23,333 nucleotides of DNA from Clostridia bacterium (GTDB lineage: Bacteria; Bacillota; Clostridia; Saccharofermentanales; Saccharofermentanaceae): the NCBI GenBank assembly GCA_017881645.1, contig JADGQQ010000052.1, positions 1 to 23,333 on the forward strand, given 5' to 3'. Numbering within the stretch: position 1 is the stretch's first letter; the number at the start of each line of letters is the position of its first letter. The translations under genes and the position numbers were made by a program. The notes under the pieces were generated by a model. The model did no database searches, was not told where the DNA came from, and worked only from the letters and a program-made list of their open reading frames with translations. Of this stretch, positions 14,576 to 22,657 are shown piece after piece.

Positions 14576-14598
14576 GAGCCCCCTCAAAGAAGGAGCTC
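14576..14598 (-). promoter_or_regulatory. Intergenic hairpin between acpP and rnc
   Basis: On the minus strand GAGCTCCTT and AGGGGGCTC pair over nine positions (two G-T pairs) around a five-base loop. Only TTT follows before GCATG, so termination would be weak. It could stabilise the abundant acpP message or partly attenuate transcription into rnc and smc. Confidence 0.5.
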
Positions 14599-14622
14599 CG
14601 GTGCGTTCACTGGTGCTAAAAA

Positions 14623-14862
14623 TCAAGCATTAGCCTTGATGAATTCAATGGCGTCCCCAACTGACTTTATGCGCTCCGCTTCCTCATCGGGAATCGAAAT
14701 ACCAAACTCCTGCTCCATTGCCATAACAAGCTCTACCATGTCTAAAGAATCGGCGTTCAAATCATCAACAAAGTTAGACTCCATTGATACAGTATCGCCA
14801 TCTACACCCAGTTGCTCAACAAGAATTCCCTTAACACTTTCAAAAATCGGATCACCTGACAT
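14623..14862 (-). CDS. acpP: Acyl carrier protein
   Basis: A 79-residue acyl carrier protein of fatty-acid synthesis. The phosphopantetheine site is Ser39 in LNADSLDMVELVMAMEQEF, the family signature, and the acidic composition is typical. The frame is open upstream to 14952, but the ATG at 14862 has a perfect AGGAGGT site and gives the normal length. It has its own TTGACA promoter, with a perfect palindrome in the leader, so it can be expressed well above the genes around it. Unlike the B. subtilis order, no plsX or fab genes precede it; pgsA does. Confidence 0.97.
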   Translation of the reverse strand: MSGDPIFESVKGILVEQLGVDGDTVSMESNFVDDLNADSLDMVELVMAMEQEFGISIPDEEAERIKSVGDAIEFIKANA

Positions 14863-14882
14863 TTTTAGTATACCTCCTGGTT

Positions 14883-14899
14883 GATTGTTTAGAACAATC
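14883..14899. promoter_or_regulatory. Perfect palindrome in the acpP leader
   Basis: GATTGTT and AACAATC, separated by three bases, form a perfect 7-bp inverted repeat a few bases after the expected transcription start and ten bases before the AGGAGGT site. It may be an operator for a lipid-synthesis regulator or an mRNA-stabilising hairpin. It does not match the FapR site I know. Confidence 0.5.
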
Positions 14900-14910
14900 T
14901 TCTTACATTG

Positions 14911-14939
14911 TTTGTATCCGAACACTCGCAAAATGTCAA
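14911..14939 (-). promoter_or_regulatory. Promoter of acpP
   Basis: Perfect TTGACA (14939-14934) and TACAAA (14916-14911) separated by 17 bases, giving a leader of about 40 bases. It drives acpP and probably rnc, smc, ftsY and the orphan gene. Confidence 0.75.
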
Positions 14940-14949
14940 TAAGAAAAGC

Positions 14950-14972
14950 CAAAACTTTTCAAAATTGTTTTG
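14950..14972 (-). terminator. Weak AT-rich terminator candidate after pgsA
   Basis: CAAAAC and GTTTTG can pair around an eleven-base loop and are followed by GGCTTTTCTT. The stem is short and AT-rich, so termination would be partial at best. Confidence 0.3.
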
Positions 14973-14984
14973 ATTCTCAAAGTT

Positions 14985-15614
14985 TTATCGACTTTCTTTG
15001 AAATAATCAATATTTTTAACAAGATAGTCCATTCCGGATACGATTGTCATTATAACAGATGAAACGAAGAATATATCGCCGATAAGCATAACACCGGACG
15101 AAATGGACAACTCGCTCACGCTTGTTAAAACCTTTGCAGCAGCCCATTTAAAAAGCGGCTCGAAGAGAAGATAAATAATCGCCGTCATCTGTGTTACCGT
15201 CTTTATTTTTCCGATCATTGCGGCCGCCATAACCACACCCTTTTCGCTTGCAATCAGACGGACTCCTGTCACCATAAATTCGCGGATAACGATGATGATC
15301 ACAAAGACCGACGATATCCTTCCGGTATCAACCAACGCAACCAAAACAGATATCACCAGCATCTTGTCCGCAAGTGAATCCAGAAACTTTCCAAGGTTCG
15401 TAATCAGGTTATATTTGCGTGCAATCTTGCCGTCCAGAAGATCTGTCAGCGAGGCAATGACAAAAATAATACCTGCAATGACTAACCCGTAATGGGCGAT
15501 AAATTCATTCCAGCTTTGCGGTTCAAATGAAAATATGTGAATCGGAAGCATAAAAAGAAGAATAATGGGTACAAGCAGAATTCTCAGAAGAGACAATTTG
15601 TTCGGTGTGTTCAT
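14985..15614 (-). CDS. pgsA: CDP-diacylglycerol--glycerol-3-phosphate 3-phosphatidyltransferase
   Basis: PgsA (209 residues) is an integral membrane enzyme that makes phosphatidylglycerol phosphate from CDP-diacylglycerol. The CDP-alcohol phosphotransferase signature D-G-x2-A-R-x8-G-x3-D-x3-D is present in DLLDGKIARKYN followed by LGKFLDSLADK (about residues 58-84). Hydrophobic segments at about 9-30, 42-56, 87-110, 134-152 and 172-196 are membrane spans. It starts MNTPNKLSLLRI, typical of the family. The ATG at 15614 overlaps the rimO stop by four bases (ATGA), showing coupling. The rimO-pgsA pair is common in Firmicutes. Confidence 0.95.
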   Translation of the reverse strand: MNTPNKLSLLRILLVPIILLFMLPIHIFSFEPQSWNEFIAHYGLVIAGIIFVIASLTDLLDGKIARKYNLITNLGKFLDSLADKMLVISVLVALVDTGRISSVFVIIIVIREFMVTGVRLIASEKGVVMAAAMIGKIKTVTQMTAIIYLLFEPLFKWAAAKVLTSVSELSISSGVMLIGDIFFVSSVIMTIVSGMDYLVKNIDYFKESR

Positions 15615-16969
15615 TTTTCCGTTACTCCTGTAAGGTCATATTCAGAGAAATCTACAATGCGTACGACGTACGATTGCCCTATTTCCAGCGGATCATTCGT
15701 AGCTGCGACATAAATAGATGGATCCACTTCAGGAGCTTCACCAAAACTTCGTCCAATGTAGAATATACCATCCTCAGAGATAGATTCAATAGTTACATCA
15801 ACAATTTGCTGAAGTCTCGCTTCATTTCTCTTCATCGATATTTCTTTTTGACGGCTCATCAATATATCAAATCTCTTCTGTGCAGTGTCCTTTCGAACCT
15901 TGCCCATCATATTGAATGCATCGGTATTCTCTTCGGGTGAAAAGATGAAACATCCGAGACGATCAAATGCCCACACATCGAGATTCTTTAAGAGATTTTC
16001 GAAGGCTTCTTTCGTTTCACCCGGAAAACCAACCATGACAGTCGTTCTCAAAATAATACCCGGAATCTTATTCCTAAGCCTGTTTATGGAATCGGTAATT
16101 GTTGCCGATGAATCGTGCCGGTTCATGCTTTTCAAGACAAAATCGTCACCGTGCTGAATCGGCATATCAATATAATGCGCAACTTTCGGGTTTTCTGCGA
16201 TTTCACGAACCAGTTCATCCGTGATTCCATCGGAATACGTGTACATAATCCGAATCAGGCGAACCGTGTCAATTTTGGAAATTTCACGGATTAATTCCGG
16301 AAGCATTCGCTTCCCGTACAAATCCATGCCGTATCTTGTTGTGTCCTGTGCAGTCAGGATAATCTCACTTGAACCTGAATCTGCCAAAAAAGCAGCTTCC
16401 TGAACAAGATCTTCCAGCGGTCTCGACCGGTATGGGCCGCGAATCATCGGTATTGCGCAGTATGCACAGCGATTGGAACAGCCCTCGGCAATTTTCAGCC
16501 AGGCAAACACATTCGTTGACACGACACGGTTCATTCGCATGTGCGCCAGACTGCCGGGTTCACCAATGAAGTTCTCCACCGGGCCTTCATATTCCCCGTA
16601 CAAAGCCCGGATCGCCTTTGCAATATCCTGATAATGGCCGGTGCCAAGGACTTCATCCACTTCAGGGAGATCCCTTCGGATATCTTCTGCATATCGTTGA
16701 GCAAGACAACCGGTTACGACAAGAAAATCACAGTTGCCTTTCGGTTTCTTGTATTCAGCCATTTCCAGAATTGTATCGATTGCTTCCTTCTTTGCACTTT
16801 CAATAAAACCGCAGGTATTTACAACAATTACATTTGCAGCGGACGGATCGGTTACAAGATGCATCTGATCATCCAAAAGTATGCGTGTCATACATTCGGA
16901 ATCAACAAGATTTTTGGAACAGCCAAGAGAAATAATGGCGACATATACGGGCTTGTGCGAACTAATCAA
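15611..16969 (-). CDS. rimO: Ribosomal protein S12 methylthiotransferase RimO
   Basis: A radical-SAM methylthiotransferase (452 residues) that modifies an aspartate of ribosomal protein S12. The N-terminal domain binds one iron-sulfur cluster through C17, C53 and C88 (SLGCSKNLVDSE, NTCGFIESAKKEAID, VTGCLAQRY). The radical-SAM motif CSNRCAYC places C164, C168 and C171. A TRAM domain closes the C-terminus. The SLGCSKNLVDSE form and the IRGPYRSRP segment favour RimO over MiaB. No ATG or GTG is available before the core, so the start is the TTG at 16969, eight bases after AGGAG. It overlaps pgsA by four bases. Confidence 0.95.
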   Translation of the reverse strand: MISSHKPVYVAIISLGCSKNLVDSECMTRILLDDQMHLVTDPSAANVIVVNTCGFIESAKKEAIDTILEMAEYKKPKGNCDFLVVTGCLAQRYAEDIRRDLPEVDEVLGTGHYQDIAKAIRALYGEYEGPVENFIGEPGSLAHMRMNRVVSTNVFAWLKIAEGCSNRCAYCAIPMIRGPYRSRPLEDLVQEAAFLADSGSSEIILTAQDTTRYGMDLYGKRMLPELIREISKIDTVRLIRIMYTYSDGITDELVREIAENPKVAHYIDMPIQHGDDFVLKSMNRHDSSATITDSINRLRNKIPGIILRTTVMVGFPGETKEAFENLLKNLDVWAFDRLGCFIFSPEENTDAFNMMGKVRKDTAQKRFDILMSRQKEISMKRNEARLQQIVDVTIESISEDGIFYIGRSFGEAPEVDPSIYVAATNDPLEIGQSYVVRIVDFSEYDLTGVTEK

Positions 16970-17021
16970 TCGTAAGTCTCCTCAATAGAAAGCAAATGCA
17001 AAACATGTTCATGCAACTCGT

Positions 17022-17528
17022 CTATTCTACATCACGAATACGATTCCGCAAAGTATCTATCGAAAGAGATGGCGAATAGCCCTTCGATACAAGAAAACGA
17101 AAGGCTTTATTCATCCAGATATCGGCATCAAATGAATCCAGAGAAATCTGTCTCATCAAGTCAGGCATCAGCTTTGCGTCCGTCAGAACAGTAATTGAAT
17201 CACGATCCTCAGGTACTTCGTCTTTGATCGCATCCATGACTTCGCGGGAAATGCCAGCCTGTAGCATCCTTCGAAATAGAACACTGCGGCTTTCGGTGCT
17301 TCGTCCTGAGCGTTTTGCAATGATGGATCGAGCCATTCGTATATCGTCAATGTAGCCGTCCGTCGATAATTGATGAACAACACTTTGAGCAACTTCTCCG
17401 GATATCCCTTTGCGGAGCAGAAAATTATAAACAGTCCCGCTGGATTTATGAGAAATTCCAATATGTGAAATCGCAAGTAATCGAGCTTCTCTGTACGAGT
17501 CGTCCAAAGCAGACATACCTTCTCTCAT
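17022..17528 (-). CDS. recX: RecA regulator RecX
   Basis: RecX binds RecA filaments and modulates strand exchange. The family's repeated three-helix units are visible: a first unit around AISHIGISHKSSGTVYNFLLRKG, a second with the hallmark DGYIDDIRMARSIIAKRSGRS, and a last with AFRFLVSKGYSPSLSIDTLRNRI. Encoded directly after recA, the usual place. The start is uncertain. The ATG at 17528 is used here; an upstream TTG (17543) and a downstream ATG (17516, with AGAAGG only one base ahead) are alternatives, and none has a well-spaced ribosome-binding site. A hairpin between recA and recX and the poor initiation region suggest low expression relative to recA. Confidence 0.88.
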   Translation of the reverse strand: MREGMSALDDSYREARLLAISHIGISHKSSGTVYNFLLRKGISGEVAQSVVHQLSTDGYIDDIRMARSIIAKRSGRSTESRSVLFRRMLQAGISREVMDAIKDEVPEDRDSITVLTDAKLMPDLMRQISLDSFDADIWMNKAFRFLVSKGYSPSLSIDTLRNRIRDVE

Positions 17529-17556
17529 GTATTGTCGATTCAATAATCCAACAAAT

Positions 17557-17583
17557 AATCATTGGTATTAAAACCAAATGATT
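17557..17583 (-). promoter_or_regulatory. Hairpin in the recA-recX gap, possible attenuator
   Basis: On the minus strand AATCATT and AATGATT pair over seven bases, and after a one-base bulge GGT pairs with ACC around a six-base loop. The hairpin begins within the recA stop codon and is followed by ATTTGTTGG, a poor T-run. Partial termination is inferred. Confidence 0.5.
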
Positions 17584-18692
17584 TAGAAATCTATACCAAG
17601 AATATCTGATTCAACAGCCGGATCATCTACCGATACTTCGGCATTTGCGGCAACCGGAACCAATGAAGCACGAATCTTCGCTTCGAGTTCATCTCTGATT
17701 GCAGGATTCTCTTTCAGATAAACGCGGGCATTATCTTTGCCCTGTCCGATTCTCTGGCCATTATAGGAGAACCAGGAGCCGCTCTTGTCTATGATATCTT
17801 TAAGGACAGCAAGATCGAGAATGCAGCCCTCTTTGGAAATACCTTCACCATACATAATATCAAACTCCGCCTCCTTGAAAGGCGGCGCAACTTTGTTCTT
17901 CACAACTTTGACACGCGTATGGTTGCCGACGATTTCGTTGCCGTTGCGAAGGCTCTCAATACGGCGAACATCCAGACGAACCGATGCATAGAACTTGAGT
18001 GCACGGCCGCCCGGAGTAGTCTCGGGATTTCCGAACATGATGCCGACCTTCTCACGCAGCTGGTTGATAAAAATGCATACGGTACTGGATTTACTGATGA
18101 CTCCTGAAAGCTTGCGCAGGGCCTGCGACATCAGACGAGCTTGAAGACCGACATGTGAATCGCCCATCTCCCCGTCAATTTCAGCCTTGGGAACCAATGC
18201 TGCTACTGAGTCGATTACGATAACGTCAATTGCTCCGCTTCGAACAAGTGCTTCGGTTATCTCAAGCGCCTGCTCGCCGGTATCCGGCTGAGATACGATC
18301 AACTCATCGATATTTACACCGATGTGCGCTGCATATACAGGATCAAGAGCGTGCTCGGCATCAATAAATGCAGCCGTGCCGCCCTTCTTCTGTGCTTCGG
18401 CAATGATATGGAGTGCAACGGTTGTCTTACCCGATGATTCAGGTCCGAAAATCTCAATAACACGTCCCTTCGGAACTCCGCCAACACCCAGTGCAATATC
18501 CAGTGTAAGTGCGCCGGTCGGAATGACATCCACCAGCATGCCCGTACGCTCTCCGAGCTTCATGACCGCACCTTTGCCAAACTGCTTCTCTATTTGTAAA
18601 AGCGCCGCGTCCAAAGCACGCGCGCGATCCGCATCCACCCTCTGTGATACTTCATGAGTCGATTTGCCCGGGGTCTTATCCGCCTTTGCCAT
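17583..18692 (-). CDS. recA: Recombinase RecA
   Basis: RecA (369 residues) forms filaments on single-stranded DNA, pairs homologous DNA and triggers LexA self-cleavage. Walker A GPESSGKTT lies at 83-91, Walker B at VIVIDSVAALVP, loop L1 in EGEMGDSHVGLQARLMSQALRK-like sequence, and the NQLREKVGIMFGNPETTPGGRALKF region covers L2. The N-terminus is roughly 17 residues longer than in E. coli. The ATG at 18692 has AAGGAGG five bases upstream; the frame is open seven codons further, through the SOS box, which is not coding. It has its own strong promoter and a LexA site, and leads a unit with recX and perhaps rimO-pgsA. Confidence 0.98.
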   Translation of the reverse strand: MAKADKTPGKSTHEVSQRVDADRARALDAALLQIEKQFGKGAVMKLGERTGMLVDVIPTGALTLDIALGVGGVPKGRVIEIFGPESSGKTTVALHIIAEAQKKGGTAAFIDAEHALDPVYAAHIGVNIDELIVSQPDTGEQALEITEALVRSGAIDVIVIDSVAALVPKAEIDGEMGDSHVGLQARLMSQALRKLSGVISKSSTVCIFINQLREKVGIMFGNPETTPGGRALKFYASVRLDVRRIESLRNGNEIVGNHTRVKVVKNKVAPPFKEAEFDIMYGEGISKEGCILDLAVLKDIIDKSGSWFSYNGQRIGQGKDNARVYLKENPAIRDELEAKIRASLVPVAANAEVSVDDPAVESDILGIDF

Positions 18693-18707
18693 AATTGCCT
18701 CCTTGTC

Positions 18708-18719
18708 GAACATTCGTTC
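18708..18719. promoter_or_regulatory. LexA-binding SOS box at recA
   Basis: GAAC-N4-GTTC exactly, flanked on the minus strand by A and G, matching the Firmicutes SOS box core CGAACNNNNGTTCG. It lies just downstream of the expected start point and just upstream of the ribosome-binding site, so LexA would block early transcription. Confidence 0.88.
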
Positions 18720-18730
18720 TTTATGTGTTC

Positions 18731-18759
18731 ATTATATAAATAGCATACGGGTAAGTCAA
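18731..18759 (-). promoter_or_regulatory. Promoter of recA
   Basis: TTGACT (18759-18754) and perfect TATAAT (18736-18731) with a 17-base spacer, a strong sigma-A promoter 12 bases upstream of the SOS box. Confidence 0.88.
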
Positions 18760-18817
18760 TCGAAATCTGTAAATTCTTTTCGACAATTCGTATGAAAAAG
18801 TGACATCCCGTTTACCT

Positions 18818-20491
18818 CTATGCAGTACGGTTTGATTTTCTTCTGTGAAGCTTGTCTATGAACGACTGCAGTTCTTCCATCTTCATGACCCTTGCCGCAA
18901 GCAAATACCCGCCTATACCGGCAAATGTGCGTACTGCCAGCCAGAGAAGCTGCGAAATTTTTGCATAGGGATGCAGCGGAATCATGTTGAGCGAAAACAC
19001 AATAAGAAACATTACGCAAAGGCACAGAGCAGAACGTAAAAGATACGGAAGAATACCCGTAGGAGCTATTTTCCGGTTCCTTCGATAAAGCATAATGAGA
19101 ACAATGGCACTGATCGTTGAAGTCAGCGAATAGGACAATGACAAAGCCACGGGCGCATAGGATTGACCATGGAAGATCCCAATGAACAGATTGCAGAAAA
19201 TGGGGCTCAAAATGAGTGTCAGTACGCCATTAATCAGCGGTACCCTGGTTTTTCCGATGGCGTAAAAAGCCTGATTGTATATGAATACAAAAGTCTGCAT
19301 AATAACGGCGATGCAGTATCCAATCAGAATCGTAGCAGTTACCTGGACGGCAGCCGGTGAGTATTTATGCCCCCAGTTAAAGATTCCGTTGATTACATCT
19401 CCGCTGAGAATAAACAGAAGTCCCGTAGATGGAATCGTCATAAAGAGAGCATTCCGCAGGCTGCTCGAAAGCAGACTCCGGGATGCTTTGTCATCCCCGG
19501 CCGCAAAATGAGCGGACAAAGACGGCAGCATTACATTTCCGACCGCTACAGCAAAAATACCGTATGGCAGCTGCCAGGTTGTGGTTGCATTTCGAAGCGA
19601 GGTCAGTGTTCCTTCCGAAAATGATCCGGCAAACCAGGAGATGATAATGGTGTTCAGCTGCATAATCGAAGCGGAAATCATGGTTGGAATGGCAAGATGG
19701 AGCAATTCCCGGAATCCTTCGTCTTTGATCTGCAGAGAAAACCGGAAATGACGGATTTCATCTCTTGCCATTACGAATTGAAGAAGGAAATATAACCCTG
19801 CAGCTGCGGTTATGCCGATACAGGCGTTTGTGACCGACTGTGTGGAAAATCCGCCCAAAACAACAATGGACAAAACGACAAGAATATTATAAAACGTTGG
19901 GCCGAATGCGGTGGACGAGAATTTCCTATAGGCGTTCAGAATACCGATACAAAGTGCTGCAAGCATCATGAAAAAGACTTGCGGGAAAAGCACTTTGGAC
20001 AGCTGTGTAGCCAGAGTAATCGTCTCCGTACTGTATTGTTTGTGGTTCGGCGACAGAAAATCAGACAGGTAGATCATCGGAAAAACCTTGTCCGCCAGAA
20101 GTTCACCCAACAGAACCGTTCCCAACATGACAACAGCCATGACAGATATGAAAATGCTGATACTGCGCCATCCTCGTTTTATATCCCTTTTTTGGATCGC
20201 ACGTGCCAGCGTCGGCGTAATCGCCGCCTGGATGGAGCCGCCGACGAGCAGCTGAAAGAACAGATCCGGAATCTGAAATCCCAAGTAAAAAGCATCCGAA
20301 TAAATGGATGTTCCCAGTTTGCCGCCAAACATTTGAATGACAAATATTTCGCGCAGAAACCCCGTTCCTTTCGAAAGTGTCAAGCCGACGACCATTAAAA
20401 ACGTCGCCAAAGCGATACTGTGAACGCGCTTTTTCCTCTTTTCATTTCCGGGGTCGCGAAGATCCTGTGAAGGCTCCATACCGCTGCTCAT
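18818..20491 (-). CDS. murJ: Lipid II flippase MurJ (MviN family)
   Basis: A 557-residue integral membrane protein of the MOP superfamily that moves lipid II across the membrane for peptidoglycan synthesis. After a basic N-terminal tail come many hydrophobic helices consistent with 14 spans. Family marks: LSKGTGFLREIFVIQMFG (39-56), SDAFYLGFQIPDLFFQLLVGGSIQAAITPTLAR, and TTTWQLPYGIFAVAVGNVMLPSLSAHFA. The ATG at 20491 overlaps the cinA stop by four bases with an AAAGG site upstream. It lies between cinA and recA; no clear terminator follows it before the recA promoter, so some read-through is possible. Confidence 0.94.
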   Translation of the reverse strand: MSSGMEPSQDLRDPGNEKRKKRVHSIALATFLMVVGLTLSKGTGFLREIFVIQMFGGKLGTSIYSDAFYLGFQIPDLFFQLLVGGSIQAAITPTLARAIQKRDIKRGWRSISIFISVMAVVMLGTVLLGELLADKVFPMIYLSDFLSPNHKQYSTETITLATQLSKVLFPQVFFMMLAALCIGILNAYRKFSSTAFGPTFYNILVVLSIVVLGGFSTQSVTNACIGITAAAGLYFLLQFVMARDEIRHFRFSLQIKDEGFRELLHLAIPTMISASIMQLNTIIISWFAGSFSEGTLTSLRNATTTWQLPYGIFAVAVGNVMLPSLSAHFAAGDDKASRSLLSSSLRNALFMTIPSTGLLFILSGDVINGIFNWGHKYSPAAVQVTATILIGYCIAVIMQTFVFIYNQAFYAIGKTRVPLINGVLTLILSPIFCNLFIGIFHGQSYAPVALSLSYSLTSTISAIVLIMLYRRNRKIAPTGILPYLLRSALCLCVMFLIVFSLNMIPLHPYAKISQLLWLAVRTFAGIGGYLLAARVMKMEELQSFIDKLHRRKSNRTA

Positions 20492-21768
20492 AAAAGCCTT
20501 TTCCGGATCATATTAAAAACCTGCAGAGTGGTGACCCTGCGAACACGCATCCGGTTTCCTACCGCCTGCATTTTCTGAACAGACGTGCCTTCGCTGTCAG
20601 AAATAGCCATGTAGACCAACCCCACCGGCTTCTCATCCGAACCGCCTTCAGGTCCGGCAATGCCGGTAATGGATACCGCAATATCCGTTTTCATCAGATC
20701 TCTGCACCCCTGAGCCATTGCGAGGGCACATTCTTCACTGACTGCTCCATATGATGACAGGATTTCATCGGAAACACCCAGAACATCCCTCTTGATACGG
20801 TTATCGTATGAAATGACGGATCCGGTAAAAACCCTGGATGCTCCGGGAATATCTCCGAGTTCAGATGACACCATGCCTGAAGTACAGCTTTCGGCAAAAG
20901 AAATTGTTTTCCCGCCGGCCAGAAGAAGGTCATATGCAACTTCTTTCATCGAACGGGTTCCAATTTCATAGATATGTTCTCCGAATCGGATCTTAAGTTC
21001 ATCGAGCATCGGGGTCAGCAGATCGGGATCCTGATCAGTATCAATACGCTGCGTCACACGGAACATACACTCCCCTTCGGATGCATAAGGGGCGATTGTC
21101 GGGTTAATCTGTGCGTCAATCAAGTCCTTTACGCGTGTTTCTGCAGCTGACTCGCCGATTCCGATCAAATGTACATACGCCGTCCGGAAACGGAACGGTG
21201 CCAATTCCTCCAAAATAGGCCGAACAGATAAAGTGAACATGGGTACAACTTCCGACGGCGGTCCGGGCAGAAGAATCAATGAAGCCGCATGCTGCGGATC
21301 TTCATCATTCGGTGCCGGACAGTCGAACATAGCGCCGGGTGCCGTGCCGTTCGTATTGGGAAGAATCTCTGCCGGATACGGGAGAACGGCCTGTTTCATA
21401 TTATTTTCCGTCATCACGCGGCCGAATCGTTCAAAAATCTTCGTCAAAGCCCTGTAACTTTCCTCGTGGAAGGCCATAGGAAGCCCTGCAGCCTTCGCAG
21501 CAGTCTCCATCGTCAAATCATCCGTCGTTGGTCCCAAACCGCCTGTAAGGATGACGAGGTCGCTTCGGGAGGCACTTTCTTTAATCTGAAGAAGCAGCCT
21601 GTCGACATTATCTCCGATCACCGTCTGGCGATATGACGGAATGCCAAGTTCCGCAAGTTCCCGTGCGATATATCCGGCATTCGTGTTCAATGTATGTCCC
21701 ATCAGAAGCTCCGTACCGACACAAATGATTTCTGCACTGCGGATTTTCTTGATCAGTTTCTCGTCCAA
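20488..21768 (-). CDS. cinA: CinA: competence/damage-inducible protein, NMN amidohydrolase
   Basis: A 426-residue two-domain protein. The N-terminal MoCF_biosynth domain (about 10-180) shows VGTELLMGHTLNTNAGYIARELA and VILTGGLGPTTDDLTMETA. The C-terminal amidohydrolase domain (about 265-420), which in relatives deamidates nicotinamide mononucleotide, shows SFAESCTSGMVSSELGDIPG, FTGSVISYDN, and SITGIAGPEGGS. In-frame TGA lies directly before the TTG at 21768, so TTG is the only start ahead of the core; AGGAAGG lies about 13 bases upstream inside the end of folD. It overlaps murJ by four bases. In several Firmicutes cinA is adjacent to recA; here murJ intervenes. Confidence 0.95.
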   Translation of the reverse strand: MDEKLIKKIRSAEIICVGTELLMGHTLNTNAGYIARELAELGIPSYRQTVIGDNVDRLLLQIKESASRSDLVILTGGLGPTTDDLTMETAAKAAGLPMAFHEESYRALTKIFERFGRVMTENNMKQAVLPYPAEILPNTNGTAPGAMFDCPAPNDEDPQHAASLILLPGPPSEVVPMFTLSVRPILEELAPFRFRTAYVHLIGIGESAAETRVKDLIDAQINPTIAPYASEGECMFRVTQRIDTDQDPDLLTPMLDELKIRFGEHIYEIGTRSMKEVAYDLLLAGGKTISFAESCTSGMVSSELGDIPGASRVFTGSVISYDNRIKRDVLGVSDEILSSYGAVSEECALAMAQGCRDLMKTDIAVSITGIAGPEGGSDEKPVGLVYMAISDSEGTSVQKMQAVGNRMRVRRVTTLQVFNMIRKRLL

Positions 21769-21775
21769 TCAGGTT

Positions 21776-22651
21776 TCACGACCTTCCTGTGATATTTTTA
21801 TATGCATGAAGCGTGTTCTGTAAAAGCATTGTAATCGTCATCGGTCCAACTCCGCCGGGCACCGGCGTAATCGCCCCCGCAATTTCAGAAACTTCATCGA
21901 AGAGTACATCTCCGCGTACTTTGCCGTCTGCGCTGCGGTTGATACCGACATCTATGACTACGGCTCCGGGCTTAATGAAATCCTTTGTTACAAATCCTTC
22001 TCTGCCGATGGCTGCAATGATAATATCCGCTTCCCTGCAAAGCTCCGCCAGATGCTGGGTTCTTGAATGTGCGATCGTAACCGTCGCATGTTCCGCGAGC
22101 ATCAGGAGTGCGACCGGTTTCCCGACAATATTGCTCCTGCCGATGACGACGCACCTCTTGCCGGCAATCTCTATCCCCTGGTTTTTCAGAAGAGCCAGAC
22201 AGCCCAGCGGAGTACAGGATACAAGACATTCTCTGCCTATGGAAAGAAGGCCCTTATTGACAGGATGAAATCCGTCCACATCCTTTTCCGGAGAAATAGC
22301 ACAGATTACGGCAAATTCATCCATATGCGCAGGCAGAGGCAGCTGACACAGAATACCATGTACGCGCGGATCTTTGTTCAGTGTATCGATCAGGTCAATC
22401 AATTCATCCTGCGAGGCAGTTTCATCCAGAACATAGCCAAACGACAGTATACCGACCTGCTCGCAGGCGCGCTTTTTATTTCTTACATATATAGAGGATG
22501 CCGGATCTTCACCGACTTGAATCACAGCAAGTCCCGGGGGATAAAAACCCTTATTCCCCTGTCCCCGTCCGATCAGATCCTGTACCTCGGCCGTCATCTG
22601 CTCCCGAATCTGCGCCGACATTTCCTTGCCCGAAATGATTGTTGCCGCCAT
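21776..22651 (-). CDS. folD: Bifunctional methylenetetrahydrofolate dehydrogenase/cyclohydrolase
   Basis: FolD (291 residues) interconverts 5,10-methylene-, 5,10-methenyl- and 10-formyl-tetrahydrofolate, feeding purine and formyl-Met-tRNA synthesis. The catalytic pair Y55 and K59 lies in SSIYVRNKKRACE, followed by the substrate motif CQLPLPAHM (102-110), the Rossmann nucleotide motif VVIGRSNIVGKPVA, and the C-terminal signature PVPGGVGPMT. Start at ATG 22651, ten bases after a GGAGG located at the end of the ftsK gene. Length is typical. It lies 6 bases after ftsK and 7 before cinA, in one apparent unit. Confidence 0.97.
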   Translation of the reverse strand: MAATIISGKEMSAQIREQMTAEVQDLIGRGQGNKGFYPPGLAVIQVGEDPASSIYVRNKKRACEQVGILSFGYVLDETASQDELIDLIDTLNKDPRVHGILCQLPLPAHMDEFAVICAISPEKDVDGFHPVNKGLLSIGRECLVSCTPLGCLALLKNQGIEIAGKRCVVIGRSNIVGKPVALLMLAEHATVTIAHSRTQHLAELCREADIIIAAIGREGFVTKDFIKPGAVVIDVGINRSADGKVRGDVLFDEVSEIAGAITPVPGGVGPMTITMLLQNTLHAYKNITGRS

Positions 22652-22657
22652 ATTGCA

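Noticed and set aside
18765..18790. TCGAAA...TTTCGA repeat between murJ and recA as a terminator of murJ
   Set aside because: Six-base arms with a 12-base loop and no T-run; it would not terminate convincingly.
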